NCBI GenBank assembly: GCA_027485485.1
Contig: JAIXQY010000116.1
Coordinates: forward strand, 1-45,384
DNA length: 45,384 bases
DNA from: Sphingomonadales bacterium
GTDB taxonomy: Bacteria; Pseudomonadota; Alphaproteobacteria; Sphingomonadales; Sphingomonadaceae
Direction: 5' to 3'
Position numbers and translations under genes: made by a program. How positions within the stretch are numbered: position 1 is the stretch's first letter; each line of letters starts with the position of its first letter. Positions 25,343 to 32,657 of this stretch are shown in pieces. A model generated the notes under the pieces. That model saw only the letters and a list, made by a program, of their open reading frames with translations. It searched no databases and was not told the origin of the DNA.

Positions 25343-26929
25343 TCACAGCCACGCAACCGCGCCCGAGAATTGCCGTTTCGGCTGTTCACGCGCCGCCAAT
25401 CCGCAGGCCATGATTGCCGACACTAAGCCGTCGATGCGGTCCAGGCTCTTGGCCTTCGAAGGCTTGCGATTGCCGGCTGCATCGGCTTCCACCCGGACGT
25501 TGCCAGCCTGCCAGCGTAGCACCGGGTTGCCATTGTGCCGCATCCGCTTGCCCAGCACAGCCGTTTCGAAGGCGTCCATTGCCGGCGCATAGGTCTTGAA
25601 CCCCGGCACGAACTCCACCAGCGGCAAGGTGATGCCTTCATCGCTCAGCAGCTTGGCCAGGTCTTCGAAGCGCCAGCGGTCAAAGGCGATGCCCTGCACG
25701 TCATAGCTCTGCACGATATCGGCCAGGCGGCGGACAACGGATTGCCGATCTGTTGCGCGGCCCGGCGTCACGTCCAGCCATCCGGCTTGCGCCCACAGGT
25801 GATAGGGCACCCGGTCGCGTTCCACCCGTTCACTCATCGTGTCGCCGGGGACAAAGTGCCAGACAAGCAGCTTGCCCTCATCAGGGAACCACAGGGCAAG
25901 GCTGGTAAGGTCGCGGGTGGATGACAGGTCAAGGCCGCCCCAGCACCGCCGCCCCTCGAGCTCGATCAGGTCGAAGGATTCGGCGTTTGCCTCCCAATCG
26001 GCGGCCGGGATGAACCGCTCTTCGGCGTCGATACGGGCGTTCAACTGCAACAGCCGGAAAGACGCGGCAAAGCTCGGGGATGCCATGGCCCGCTTGGCTG
26101 CGTCTTCGAATTGGTCTTCGTTCAAAAAATGCCCAAGCGCCGGGTTTGCCGCCCGCCATGCGTCGCGGTCATCAAGCGCGCAATCGGCTGGCGCGGCGTG
26201 CAACTGCACATAGGTTGATGGCCCGTGTTGCGCGTCCAGGAACTCGGACCAAAAGTGCAAATCATCGGCGGCCTGTGTGCTGATCGTGACGCCAAGCGCC
26301 TGAGCGCGCTTCCCCATGCCGGTGGCCAGGTTGTCCCAAAGCTCGCGGCTTCGCCACTGTGCAACCTCGTCGGCAATCCAGAATGACGGTGCAAGGCCAT
26401 GCGCCTTGCGCGCGTCGCTGGTGAGTGCCGTCCAGATAGACCGCGTCTCTTCGTCTTCGATCTGCTTGTGCCAATCGCGGACGTTCACCCGCGCCGCCAT
26501 CCAAGGCGTTGCCTCGATATAGGCCCGCGTCATGCGATACAGCACGCCCGCTTGTTCACGGTCGAGCGCGGCGGCGTAACACTCGCCATAGGGCTCAGCC
26601 ATCGGCCCCAGCAAGTGCCCCAGCGACAGGCCTGCCAACAGTGCAGACTTGCCATTGCCACGCGCCACGGACAGGCCAGCAAGGCGCACCAGGCGCAGCC
26701 CGGCGTCATCCGTTGGCCCATAGATGCCCCGAACGAATTGCTCTTGAAATTGCAGCAGCTCGAGGCGTTCGCCGGCACGCAGCCCGCTGACAATCGGCAG
26801 GCTTCGCAGGAAAGCAAGCATCCGTTCAACCGGGGGCATCCCCTCGATCTCCCAAGGGTGGCCTGTGATGATCTCAGCACGCGCCGCCGCTGCTTTCATG
26901 CGCCCGGCACCGGGTCCGCGTTTGCCCAT
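25343..26929 (-). CDS. terL: Phage terminase large subunit
   Basis: This 528-aa packaging motor has an N-terminal ATPase and C-terminal nuclease. The Walker A-like loop is LSVARGNGKSALL (residues about 87-97), and Walker B is APSFWIADEVAQW with D187 and E188. The nuclease domain shows GGLDLSSTRDLTSLALW (first metal Asp), IAFDRWRFEDL and KSLDRIDGLVSAIMACGLA (last metal Asp). This is the HK97/Terminase_1-like branch. It follows the HNH gene after eight bases. No small terminase subunit is recognisable beside it. Confidence 0.94.
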   Translation of the reverse strand: MGKRGPGAGRMKAAAARAEIITGHPWEIEGMPPVERMLAFLRSLPIVSGLRAGERLELLQFQEQFVRGIYGPTDDAGLRLVRLAGLSVARGNGKSALLAGLSLGHLLGPMAEPYGECYAAALDREQAGVLYRMTRAYIEATPWMAARVNVRDWHKQIEDEETRSIWTALTSDARKAHGLAPSFWIADEVAQWRSRELWDNLATGMGKRAQALGVTISTQAADDLHFWSEFLDAQHGPSTYVQLHAAPADCALDDRDAWRAANPALGHFLNEDQFEDAAKRAMASPSFAASFRLLQLNARIDAEERFIPAADWEANAESFDLIELEGRRCWGGLDLSSTRDLTSLALWFPDEGKLLVWHFVPGDTMSERVERDRVPYHLWAQAGWLDVTPGRATDRQSVVRRLADIVQSYDVQGIAFDRWRFEDLAKLLSDEGITLPLVEFVPGFKTYAPAMDAFETAVLGKRMRHNGNPVLRWQAGNVRVEADAAGNRKPSKAKSLDRIDGLVSAIMACGLAAREQPKRQFSGAVAWL

Positions 26930-26937
26930 GTTCCGCC

Positions 26938-27321
26938 TCAGCCGATCAAACTAATTGAGTTTTCGTGCCCATGTTCGGTCCTCGATCCCTCAGCCCTGAG
27001 AGATTTTTCGGCGTTCCAAGGGTGAGCAGGGTCAAGCGGGTTGCCGTTCACGTCGCAGCCCTTGCGCGGGCGTTGCGTCTTGGCCGCGCCTGCCTCAGTG
27101 CCACGCGCCGTCTTGGCGCTGTGACAGGCCGCGCAATAGCTCGCCAAGCCATCATGGCCGGGGAAGGCAGGCCCGCCGGCTGATATCGCGCGGGTGTGGT
27201 CAACCGTGTTGGCAGGCCGGACAATGCTCATTGCAGCGCAGCCGATGCACAGCGGCGACAGACGCAGGTGCGCAATGCGAAGGCGCTGCCAGCGTGCCGT
27301 GTTGTAGGGATAGTCAGCCAT
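26938..27321 (-). CDS. HNH endonuclease next to terminase
   Basis: This 127-aa nuclease has a beta-beta-alpha HNH motif: NTVDHTRAISAGG (D41-H42), then HDGLASYCAACHSAKTARG with the final His and zinc cysteines (CxxC at 25/28 and 63/66). HNH proteins beside TerL assist specific DNA cleavage at packaging sites in HK97-like phages. The C-terminal part contains LDPAHPWNAEKSL. The ATG overlaps the stop of the 52-aa gene by eight bases. Confidence 0.88.
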   Translation of the reverse strand: MADYPYNTARWQRLRIAHLRLSPLCIGCAAMSIVRPANTVDHTRAISAGGPAFPGHDGLASYCAACHSAKTARGTEAGAAKTQRPRKGCDVNGNPLDPAHPWNAEKSLRAEGSRTEHGHENSISLIG

Positions 27322-27472
27322 TGGCCTTGGTCCTTTCCAGGTCGCGCGCCAGTCGCCGCAGCGTGTGCGCGATATCGTCTTTCTCGAGATGCCAGCGTTC
27401 CGGGTCGCGCCGATCAGGTGACAGCCGGGCAATGCGGGTGGCCAAGCTGTGCAGCGTATCGGGCCCGGTCAT
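27314..27472 (-). CDS. 52-aa charged helical protein
   Basis: This small gene exactly fills the gap between helicase and HNH. Its ATG at 27472 begins at the base where the helicase stop ends, and its TGA overlaps the HNH ATG (ATGGCTGA). The product begins MTGPDTLHSLATRIARL and ends LARDLERTKANG; it is rich in Arg, Asp and Glu and looks mainly helical. No homology is recognised. The double overlap and the absence of other coding signal in this space argue that it is real. Confidence 0.6.
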   Translation of the reverse strand: MTGPDTLHSLATRIARLSPDRRDPERWHLEKDDIAHTLRRLARDLERTKANG

Positions 27473-28674
27473 CAGTGCAGCCCCAAACAGTTGGGGTCGG
27501 CATCATCAGTCCAATGCTCGGGCACCCAATCACCCGGCCCCAAATCATCGGACGATTGCCGTTCACTCTGTTCACTCTTGCCCGGTTTACCGTGGGCAGG
27601 CGCAGGGCTTGGCCGTTCACTCTTGCGTTCACTCTGTTCACTGTTGGGCTCGGCGTCGCGCTCGGCGTCGCTAAAGTGTGAACGGTGTGAATGATGTGAA
27701 TGGGTGTCTGAGAGCTTCCATTTGCCGTAACCGGCTTTCTCCACCAGCCCCTCGCTGAGCAGTCGCTTCAACAGGTGTTGCACGTTGGTGCGCTGCTTGC
27801 CGGTCGCGGTCGCTATCTGAGCCGGGGAAAGCGCCGTGCCGTCCGCCTCGCGCAATTCATCAAGGATGGCTTGCCGTTCGCCTGTCTTTGCGCGCTCGCT
27901 GGCATCGCCAAGAATGCGCCAGCCGCCTGTGAAGTTGTCGCGTTCGATTGCTTTCTCGTAGCCCTCGATATCGCGGCCCTGCCCGCACAGCTTTGCCGTG
28001 TCGCCCTGCCTCGCCATCACCATCAGCGTATCGGCAATGCCAGTCAGGCCATGGGTTCCGCTAATCGTGTCGAAAGGGTCGTCGGCGTCGAGCTTGCGCG
28101 TGTGGTGGATCACCACAACGGCAATGCCGGGGTGGCGCTTGGCGAACTGGTGAAGCGGTCGCAGGGCTTGCGCGTCTTCGTCATAGGCGCTGGCCCTGCC
28201 ATTGCCGGCCGGCTTGATATGCACCCAGGTATCGAGAACGATCAGCCGGGCCTCAGGGTGGCATTCTGCCCAAGCCTCGAGGGCGTCGATCAGCCCATCA
28301 TCAAGGCGCGGCGCAATCGTTTCGATGAACAGTCGATCTGGCACCGCGTGCGGCTCGCCAAAAGGCAACATCTTGCGCAGCCGGTCTTGAAGGCGGCGCT
28401 CGCCATCCTCGAGCGCACAATAAAGCACGTCGCCGGCCTCGCATTCGATCTTGCCGAATGCCTTGCCGCCCGATGCAACGGCGATTGCCATATCCATCAC
28501 AGCGAAGGATTTGCCGAACTTGGGCTTGCCAGCGAGGATGGCCAGGCCTTCCGGCAAGATGCCCGGCACAACAAAGCGCACCGGGTCAAAGTGCATGGCA
28601 TTAAGTGCGGCGGCGGTGAGACAGCCAAAGCCGCGTGCAGTGTGAGCGAAAGTGCCAAAGGTATCGGGTTTCAT
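27472..28674 (-). CDS. RepA-like AAA helicase of the element
   Basis: This 400-aa protein has a RecA-fold ATPase of the RepA hexameric helicase/AAA_25 group. Walker A is GKPKFGKS (residues 49-56) in LAILAGKPKFGKSFAVMDMA. Walker B is EARLIVLDTW (D148), and VVVIHHTRK is the following sensor motif. A winged-helix-like segment (ALSPAQIATATGKQRTNVQH) lies near residues 280-320. A low-complexity Ser/Glu/His tail contains repeated DNA words. It probably drives autonomous replication of the excised element. The ATG overlaps the previous stop (ATGA). Confidence 0.85.
   Translation of the reverse strand: MKPDTFGTFAHTARGFGCLTAAALNAMHFDPVRFVVPGILPEGLAILAGKPKFGKSFAVMDMAIAVASGGKAFGKIECEAGDVLYCALEDGERRLQDRLRKMLPFGEPHAVPDRLFIETIAPRLDDGLIDALEAWAECHPEARLIVLDTWVHIKPAGNGRASAYDEDAQALRPLHQFAKRHPGIAVVVIHHTRKLDADDPFDTISGTHGLTGIADTLMVMARQGDTAKLCGQGRDIEGYEKAIERDNFTGGWRILGDASERAKTGERQAILDELREADGTALSPAQIATATGKQRTNVQHLLKRLLSEGLVEKAGYGKWKLSDTHSHHSHRSHFSDAERDAEPNSEQSERKSERPSPAPAHGKPGKSEQSERQSSDDLGPGDWVPEHWTDDADPNCLGLH
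27561..27700. repeat. Iteron-like short repeats inside the helicase gene
   Basis: GTTCACTCT or one-base variants occur at 27561, 27570, 27615, 27627 and 27636. Three GTGTGAA/ATGTGAA words in the opposite sense follow at 27677, 27685 and 27694. They encode the low-complexity tail (SEQSER and SHHSH), so they may be only codon-level repetition. Origins embedded in replication genes with iterons are known in lambdoid phages, so an origin is possible. Confidence 0.4.
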
Positions 28675-29285
28675 GCGACCAACTCCAGGCGCGGGCCAGC
28701 TTCGACAGAAGGCACGCCGGCGGCGCGGATCAGCAGGCCATTGAGCGTGCGAACCAGCGCGGGATTATCGAGGATGACACTTGCAGCGCCTAACAGCGGT
28801 GCCCAGCGCGTGACGGCATCAAGCCGGCCGGCCACAACAAAGCCGGGCAGGCAGGCGTCGGGTGGATCACTGGCGAGCAAGCCGGGCACGCGGGCGGCGC
28901 GGTATCGGTTGATATGCGCCGTGCGCATTGCAGCCCAAAGACGGGCGAAGGTGCGCCCATCGGTGAACAGCCGCATGGCTTGGCGAGGCATCGGATCCCC
29001 ACAAAGCCAAGAGCCCGGCTCGCCGTGAAGCGCAACGCCCCCGGTCTTCCAGTCGATCAGGATAACGTCGCTATCGGGGTCTGCGTCCCATGCCATCAGC
29101 GCGTCGGCATTCAGCAGCGGCGGCGGCGACAGCGCAGCGCCCAAGCGCGGCCCGCGTTCCGTCTGCATGACGGCGAACGGTGCCAGGGCGTAGGGATGCG
29201 ACTCGCCAAGCGCGTCGGCAATCTTCTGCCGCTCGGCCGGCGTTTGCCGCAGCGAGGCGGCCCACCAATCGCGGGCGGCATTCAT
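28671..29285 (-). CDS. 204-aa protein of unknown function, first gene of the element operon
   Basis: I do not recognise this protein. It is 204 aa with MNAARDWWAASLRQTPAERQ at the N-terminus. The middle reads VILIDWKTGGVALHGEPG, then MRLFTDGRTFARLWAAM. The C-terminal half contains GFVVAGRLDAVTRWAPLLG and VILDNPALVRTLNGLL. The DWKTGG stretch recalls RecB/Cas4-like PD-(D/E)xK nucleases (D-x-K), but other nuclease motifs are not clear. The ATG at 29285 could be coupled by ATGA to an upstream short frame; a GTG at 29297 is an alternative start. Confidence 0.6.
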   Translation of the reverse strand: MNAARDWWAASLRQTPAERQKIADALGESHPYALAPFAVMQTERGPRLGAALSPPPLLNADALMAWDADPDSDVILIDWKTGGVALHGEPGSWLCGDPMPRQAMRLFTDGRTFARLWAAMRTAHINRYRAARVPGLLASDPPDACLPGFVVAGRLDAVTRWAPLLGAASVILDNPALVRTLNGLLIRAAGVPSVEAGPRLELVA

Positions 29286-29541
29286 GGCCGCACCCACAAG
29301 TGAAGGGTGCCAAAAATGCGGGGGCGCGTTGTCAGGCGCGGCGAGGCGGTGTATTGAGGCTGTTGCCGCGCCACTTCCAAGCCGGTGATTTCAGCCCTCG
29401 TTCCCAGCGCCGCCAAGCCATCGGGAACGGGGGCTTTTTCGTGCCCATCCGGTTTGCATCGCTTTCGCAACGCATTGATATTGTTAGGGTCGAAAAGTGC
29501 CCGTTTTGCAGCATGGGCTTTGATTTCATTGGCTGCGGGCT
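29286..29541 (-). other. Leader region of the element operon
   Basis: This is the right end of the element, between attR and the first recognised gene; with the 133 bp after attR it is the longest gene-poor stretch of the window. Two overlapping minus-strand frames are open. One ends TGA at 29282, overlapping the next ATG, and begins no later than a TTG near 29478. The other starts with ATG near 29448 and would give a short basic peptide. Neither has a convincing ribosome-binding site, so I leave them uncalled. The operon promoter should lie here, but I see no good -35/-10 pair. Confidence 0.4.
29399..29437 (+). terminator. Terminator-like hairpin, plus-strand orientation
   Basis: CGTTCCC (29399-29405) pairs with GGGAACG (29423-29429), then GGGGC and a T5 run follow. 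As with the hairpin at 24067, it points against the element's transcription, perhaps shielding it from host read-through. The 17-nt loop makes it weak. Confidence 0.35.
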
Positions 29542-29593
29542 GGATTGAAAATCCCCGTGTCGGTGGTTCAAATCCGCCCCCGGGCACCATTGC
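29542..29593 (+). repeat. attR: 52-bp direct repeat (tRNA-Phe 3' fragment)
   Basis: This is identical to 19683-19734. It contains only the 3' portion of tRNA-Phe, lacking the acceptor 5' strand and D-arm, so it is not a functional tRNA. It marks the distal end of the element. Confidence 0.95.
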
Positions 29594-29668
29594 CCTTTCC
29601 TTCCCAGAATATTTGCCGGATTGCCGCGCCACCGGCATGTTTGCCGTGAACATCATTGGCGGGTGGCG

Positions 29669-29685
29669 GTGCATTGGTTATGCAC
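29669..29685. promoter_or_regulatory. Palindrome upstream of the D-cysteine desulfhydrase operon
   Basis: GTGCAT-tggtt-ATGCAC is a perfect 6-bp inverted repeat with a 5-bp spacer, 41 bp before the start codon of the next gene. The size and position suit a dimeric regulator operator. No regulator gene is adjacent, and no clear -35/-10 is seen. Confidence 0.4.
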
Positions 29686-29726
29686 GCGTGATCGCCGCCG
29701 GGGCGGTGCCTTGTGTGGAGACTTTG

Positions 29727-30728
29727 ATGAACCTCGCCCGTTTTGCCCGCCGGCGCTATACGCAAGGCTTCACCCCGCTGGAGGCGATGCCGCGGCTTTC
29801 GGCGGCGCTGGGCGGCGAATATTGGATCAAGCGCGATGATCTGCTCGGCCTCGCCGGCGGTGGCAACAAGACGCGCAAGCTGGAATTTCTGGTTGCCGAT
29901 GCGCTGGCCCAGGGGGCTGACACGCTGATCACCGTGGGGGCGCCGCAGTCCAACCATTGCCGGCTCACGCTGGCGGCGGCGGCGAAGGAAGGGCTGGCGT
30001 GCCGGCTGGTGATCGAGGAGCGGGTGCCGGGCAGCTATTCGCCGGCGGCGCTGGGCAACAATCTGTTGTTTGATCTGATGGGCGCACAGAGCGTGCGCAT
30101 GGTGCCGGCTGGCAGCGATCTCGCCGCCGAAATGGCCGAGGAGGCCGCCGCGGTGCGCGCCGCCGGGCGCAATCCCTATGTGATTGTGGGCGGCGGTTCG
30201 TCGCCGCTGGGCGCGCTGGGCTATGCGGCGTGCGCGCAGGAGATCATGGATCAGGCCTTTGATGCGGGCGTGGCCTTTGATCGGATCGTGGTGGCGTCGG
30301 GCAGTGCCGGCACCCACAGCGGGCTGGTGGCCGGGCTGGTGGCATTGAATGCCGGCATTCCCGTCACCGGCATCAACGTGCGCCGGCCGCAGGCGGAGCA
30401 GGAGGCCAATGTGCTGAAGCTGGCCGAGGGCACCGCCGATCTGCTGGGCACGCCGCGGCCGGTGGCGGCCGACATCGTGGCGCTGGCCGATTGGGTGGGG
30501 CCGGGCTATTCGCTGCCCACCCGCGCGATGGTGGAGGCGGTGCGCCTGCTGGCGCGCAGCGAGGGGATCTTGCTCGATCCGGTGTACAGCGGCAAGGCGA
30601 TGGCCGGCCTGATCGATCTGGCCCGGCAAGGCGCCTTTGCCGGGGAGCGCGTGCTGTTCCTGCACACCGGCGGTTCGCCCAGCCTGTCGGCCTTTGCCGA
30701 TGTGCTGCGCGATCCTGCCTTCAACTGA
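29727..30728 (+). CDS. D-cysteine desulfhydrase / ACC deaminase-family PLP enzyme
   Basis: This 333-aa fold-type II PLP enzyme has its lysine in LAGGGNKTRKLEFL (K48). Supporting motifs are EYWIKRDDLLGLAGGG, TLITVGAPQSNHCRLTLAAA, VVASGSAGTHSGLV (phosphate-binding glycine/serine loop) and VLFLHTGGSPSLSAF. These match D-cysteine desulfhydrase (DcyD-like), which turns D-cysteine into pyruvate, sulfide and ammonia. ACC deaminase is the nearest alternative. The ATG at 29727 excludes upstream in-frame sequence from attR. It is the first gene of a three-gene operon, coupled to the racemase by ATGA. Confidence 0.85.
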   Translation: MNLARFARRRYTQGFTPLEAMPRLSAALGGEYWIKRDDLLGLAGGGNKTRKLEFLVADALAQGADTLITVGAPQSNHCRLTLAAAAKEGLACRLVIEERVPGSYSPAALGNNLLFDLMGAQSVRMVPAGSDLAAEMAEEAAAVRAAGRNPYVIVGGGSSPLGALGYAACAQEIMDQAFDAGVAFDRIVVASGSAGTHSGLVAGLVALNAGIPVTGINVRRPQAEQEANVLKLAEGTADLLGTPRPVAADIVALADWVGPGYSLPTRAMVEAVRLLARSEGILLDPVYSGKAMAGLIDLARQGAFAGERVLFLHTGGSPSLSAFADVLRDPAFN

Positions 30729-31423
30729 TGGCGCCGTATCGCACCATCGGCGTGATCGGCGGCATGGGGCCGGCGGCCACGGCTGACTTTCTGGCGTTGC
30801 TGGTGGCCGGGGTGGCGGCCGCGCGCGATACGGATCATCCGCGCGTGCTGGTTGATTCGAACCCCAATGTGCCCGATCGCAATGCGGCGGCGCTGCACGG
30901 CGCGGATTCGCCCGGCCCGGCGCTGGCGGCGATGGCGCACGGGCTGGTGGGCCAGGGCGCGGCGCTGTTGGCGATGCCGTGCAATGCCGCCCATGGCTGG
31001 GCTGATGCGATCAGGGCAGCGGCCCCGGAAACGCCCTTTGTGTCGATGATCGATGCCGCCGTGGCCGAGGCGATGGCGCACAAGCCGCGCGCCATTGGCG
31101 TGCTGGCGGTGGGGGCGACGCTGGCGCTCGATCTTTATGGCCGCGCCTGCCCGGTGCCGGTGCTGGCCGGTGATCTGGCCGTGGTGCAGCCGGCGGTGAA
31201 CGCCATCAAGGCCGGCGACAGCGGCGATGCGGTGCGGGCGGCGTTGGCCGGCGAGGCGGCGCGGTTGGTGGCGGCCGGCGCCGGCGTGATCATCGCGGCC
31301 TGCACCGAAGTGCCGCTGGCGCTGGGCCAGGGCGATGTGACGGTGCCGCTGATCAACAGCACCGCTGCGTTGGCGCGTGCGACATTGGCGGCGGCGCGCT
31401 TGCCCGATAGGATGGCACCATGA
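30728..31423 (+). CDS. Aspartate/glutamate racemase-family protein
   Basis: This 231-aa protein begins TIGVIGGMGPAATADFL, the family start. It has the two catalytic cysteines, C85 in LLAMPCNAAH and C192 in IIAACTEVPLAL. These remove and add the alpha proton without cofactor. The size fits the YgeA/RacX broad-specificity group rather than glutamate racemase MurI. The ATG overlaps the desulfhydrase stop and the TGA overlaps the dehydrogenase ATG. With the preceding gene it suggests handling of D-amino acids. Confidence 0.87.
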   Translation: MAPYRTIGVIGGMGPAATADFLALLVAGVAAARDTDHPRVLVDSNPNVPDRNAAALHGADSPGPALAAMAHGLVGQGAALLAMPCNAAHGWADAIRAAAPETPFVSMIDAAVAEAMAHKPRAIGVLAVGATLALDLYGRACPVPVLAGDLAVVQPAVNAIKAGDSGDAVRAALAGEAARLVAAGAGVIIAACTEVPLALGQGDVTVPLINSTAALARATLAAARLPDRMAP

Positions 31424-32535
31424 TCCAGACCACCACCGCCGCCGTGCTTGATGCCATGGGCGCCGCCCGCCCCTATGCCAGCAGCAAGCCCTTGACCTTG
31501 AAGCAGCTTGATCTGGCGCCGCCGGGGCCGGGCGAGGTGCTGGTGGCGATCGAGGCGGCGGGTCTGTGCCACAGCGATCTTTCGGTGGTGAACGCGGACC
31601 GGCCGCGCCCGATGCCGATGGCGCTGGGCCATGAGGCCGTTGCGCGCGTGCTGGCCGCCGGGCCGGGGGCGCGGTTGCAGCCGGGCGCGCGGGTGGTGAT
31701 GGCGTTTCTGCCGGCCTGTGGCCATTGCAATGCCTGCCATGCCGGCGAACCCTGGCTGTGCAGCAATGGCGCGGCGGCCAACGGCAAGGGCGAATTGCTG
31801 GGCGGCGGGTTCCGCCTTTCGGATTGCGGCCATCCTGTGCACCATCATCTGGGGCTTTCGGCCTTTGCCAGCCATGCCGTGATCGATGAACGCAGCTGCG
31901 TGGCCATCGATGACGATATCCCGGCCGAAATTGCCGCGCTGTTCGGCTGTGCGGTGCTCACCGGGGTGGGTGCGGTGTTCAATTCGGCGGTGGTGCGCCC
32001 CGGCGAAAGCGTTGCTCTCTGGGGCCTGGGCGGCGTGGGCCTGGCGGCGCTGTTGGGTGCGGTTGCGGCGGGCGCGGTGCCGGTGATCGCCATTGATCCG
32101 GTGGCGGAAAAGCGCGCGCTGGCGCTGGAACTGGGTGCGCGGGTGGCGGTGGCGCCCGAGGATGCGGCGGCGGCCTTTGCCGAATTTGGCGCGCCGCGCG
32201 TGGCCATCGAAAGCGCAGGCTCTGGCAAGGTGCTGGCCGAAGCCTATCGCACCGCGGCGCGCGGCGGGCGCATCGTGACGGTGGGCCTGCCCAACCCGGC
32301 CGATCCCTTCACCATCCCCGCCGTCAGCCTGGTGGCCGAGGCCAAGACCATCATCGGCAGCTACATGGGTTCAGCGGTGCCGCAGCGCGACATCCCGCGC
32401 TATATCGCGCTGTGGCGGGCCGGGCGCCTGCCGGTGGAGCGGTTGCTGACCGGGGTGATGCCGCTTTCGGCCATCAATGATGCGCTGGATGCACTGGCCG
32501 GCGGCCAGGCGGTGCGGCAGATCTTGATCCCGTGA
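31420..32535 (+). CDS. Zinc-dependent alcohol dehydrogenase (class III-like)
   Basis: This 371-aa MDR dehydrogenase has catalytic zinc ligands C50 (GLCHSD) and H71-E72 (ALGHEAV). Structural zinc cysteines are C100, C103, C106 and C114 in CGHCNACHAGEPWLC. The Rossmann motif is WGLGGVGLAALLGA near residue 200, and IGSYMGSAVPQRDIPRY matches the class III/aryl-alcohol group. The substrate is unknown. It is last in the desulfhydrase-racemase operon, overlapping the racemase stop by four bases, so it may use a product of that pathway. Confidence 0.88.
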   Translation: MIQTTTAAVLDAMGAARPYASSKPLTLKQLDLAPPGPGEVLVAIEAAGLCHSDLSVVNADRPRPMPMALGHEAVARVLAAGPGARLQPGARVVMAFLPACGHCNACHAGEPWLCSNGAAANGKGELLGGGFRLSDCGHPVHHHLGLSAFASHAVIDERSCVAIDDDIPAEIAALFGCAVLTGVGAVFNSAVVRPGESVALWGLGGVGLAALLGAVAAGAVPVIAIDPVAEKRALALELGARVAVAPEDAAAAFAEFGAPRVAIESAGSGKVLAEAYRTAARGGRIVTVGLPNPADPFTIPAVSLVAEAKTIIGSYMGSAVPQRDIPRYIALWRAGRLPVERLLTGVMPLSAINDALDALAGGQAVRQILIP

Positions 32536-32544
32536 GCGGGGCGA

Positions 32545-32657
32545 TGATCCTCCCCCTCTGGGGGAGGTGCCCGAAGGGCGGAGGGGGCTTTGGGCCCCGA
32601 CTGCGCCGCCCCCTCCGCCTCGCTGCGCTCGGCACCTCCCCCAGTGGGGGAGGATCA
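32545..32657. repeat. Bipartite palindromic repeat, copy B
   Basis: The outer hairpins are CCTCCCCCTCTGGGGGAGG (32549-32567) and CCTCCCCCAGTGGGGGAGG (32635-32653). The core carries CGGAGGGGGC and its complement plus CTCGGCACC. The core sequence matches copies C and D. The right arm ends at the gspO ATG and supplies its GGAGG box. Confidence 0.85.

Larger units (their letters stand above)
19683..29593. mobile_element. Integrative capsid-encoding element, about 9.9 kb, tail-less (satellite-like)
   Basis: The element is bounded by identical 52-bp direct repeats that cover the 3' two-thirds of tRNA-Phe, and one unit is 9859 bp. All genes run on the minus strand and most overlap by a few bases: 204-aa unknown, RepA-like helicase, 52-aa protein, HNH nuclease, TerL, then 131-aa unknown, MerR-like regulator, HK97 capsid, prohead protease, portal, 63-aa protein, tyrosine integrase. 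No tail, baseplate, lysis, connector, repressor-lysogeny or clear small-terminase gene is present. Frames are intact and base composition looks less GC-rich than the flanks. This gene content is like capsid-forming phage-inducible islands, which build their own heads and borrow helper tails. A streamlined prophage remnant is the alternative. Confidence 0.85.

Noticed and set aside
27561..27645. CRISPR-like array
   Set aside because: The repeats are 9 nt, partly abutting, with irregular spacing and lie inside a coding sequence.
29332..29571. 79-aa minus-strand frame reading across attR
   Set aside because: It begins in the tRNA fragment with no ribosome-binding site, and a competing frame overlaps it. 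Coding status is unclear, so it is only mentioned in the leader-region entry.
29542..29593. Second tRNA-Phe gene at the right end of the element
   Set aside because: Only the 3' portion is present; there is no 5' acceptor strand or D-arm. It is the attR copy.
32567..32656. Longer gspO starting at a GTG inside the palindromic repeat
   Set aside because: The ATG at 32657 has a strong GGAGG box and begins the conserved N-terminus, and there is no start coupled to the dehydrogenase stop in this frame.
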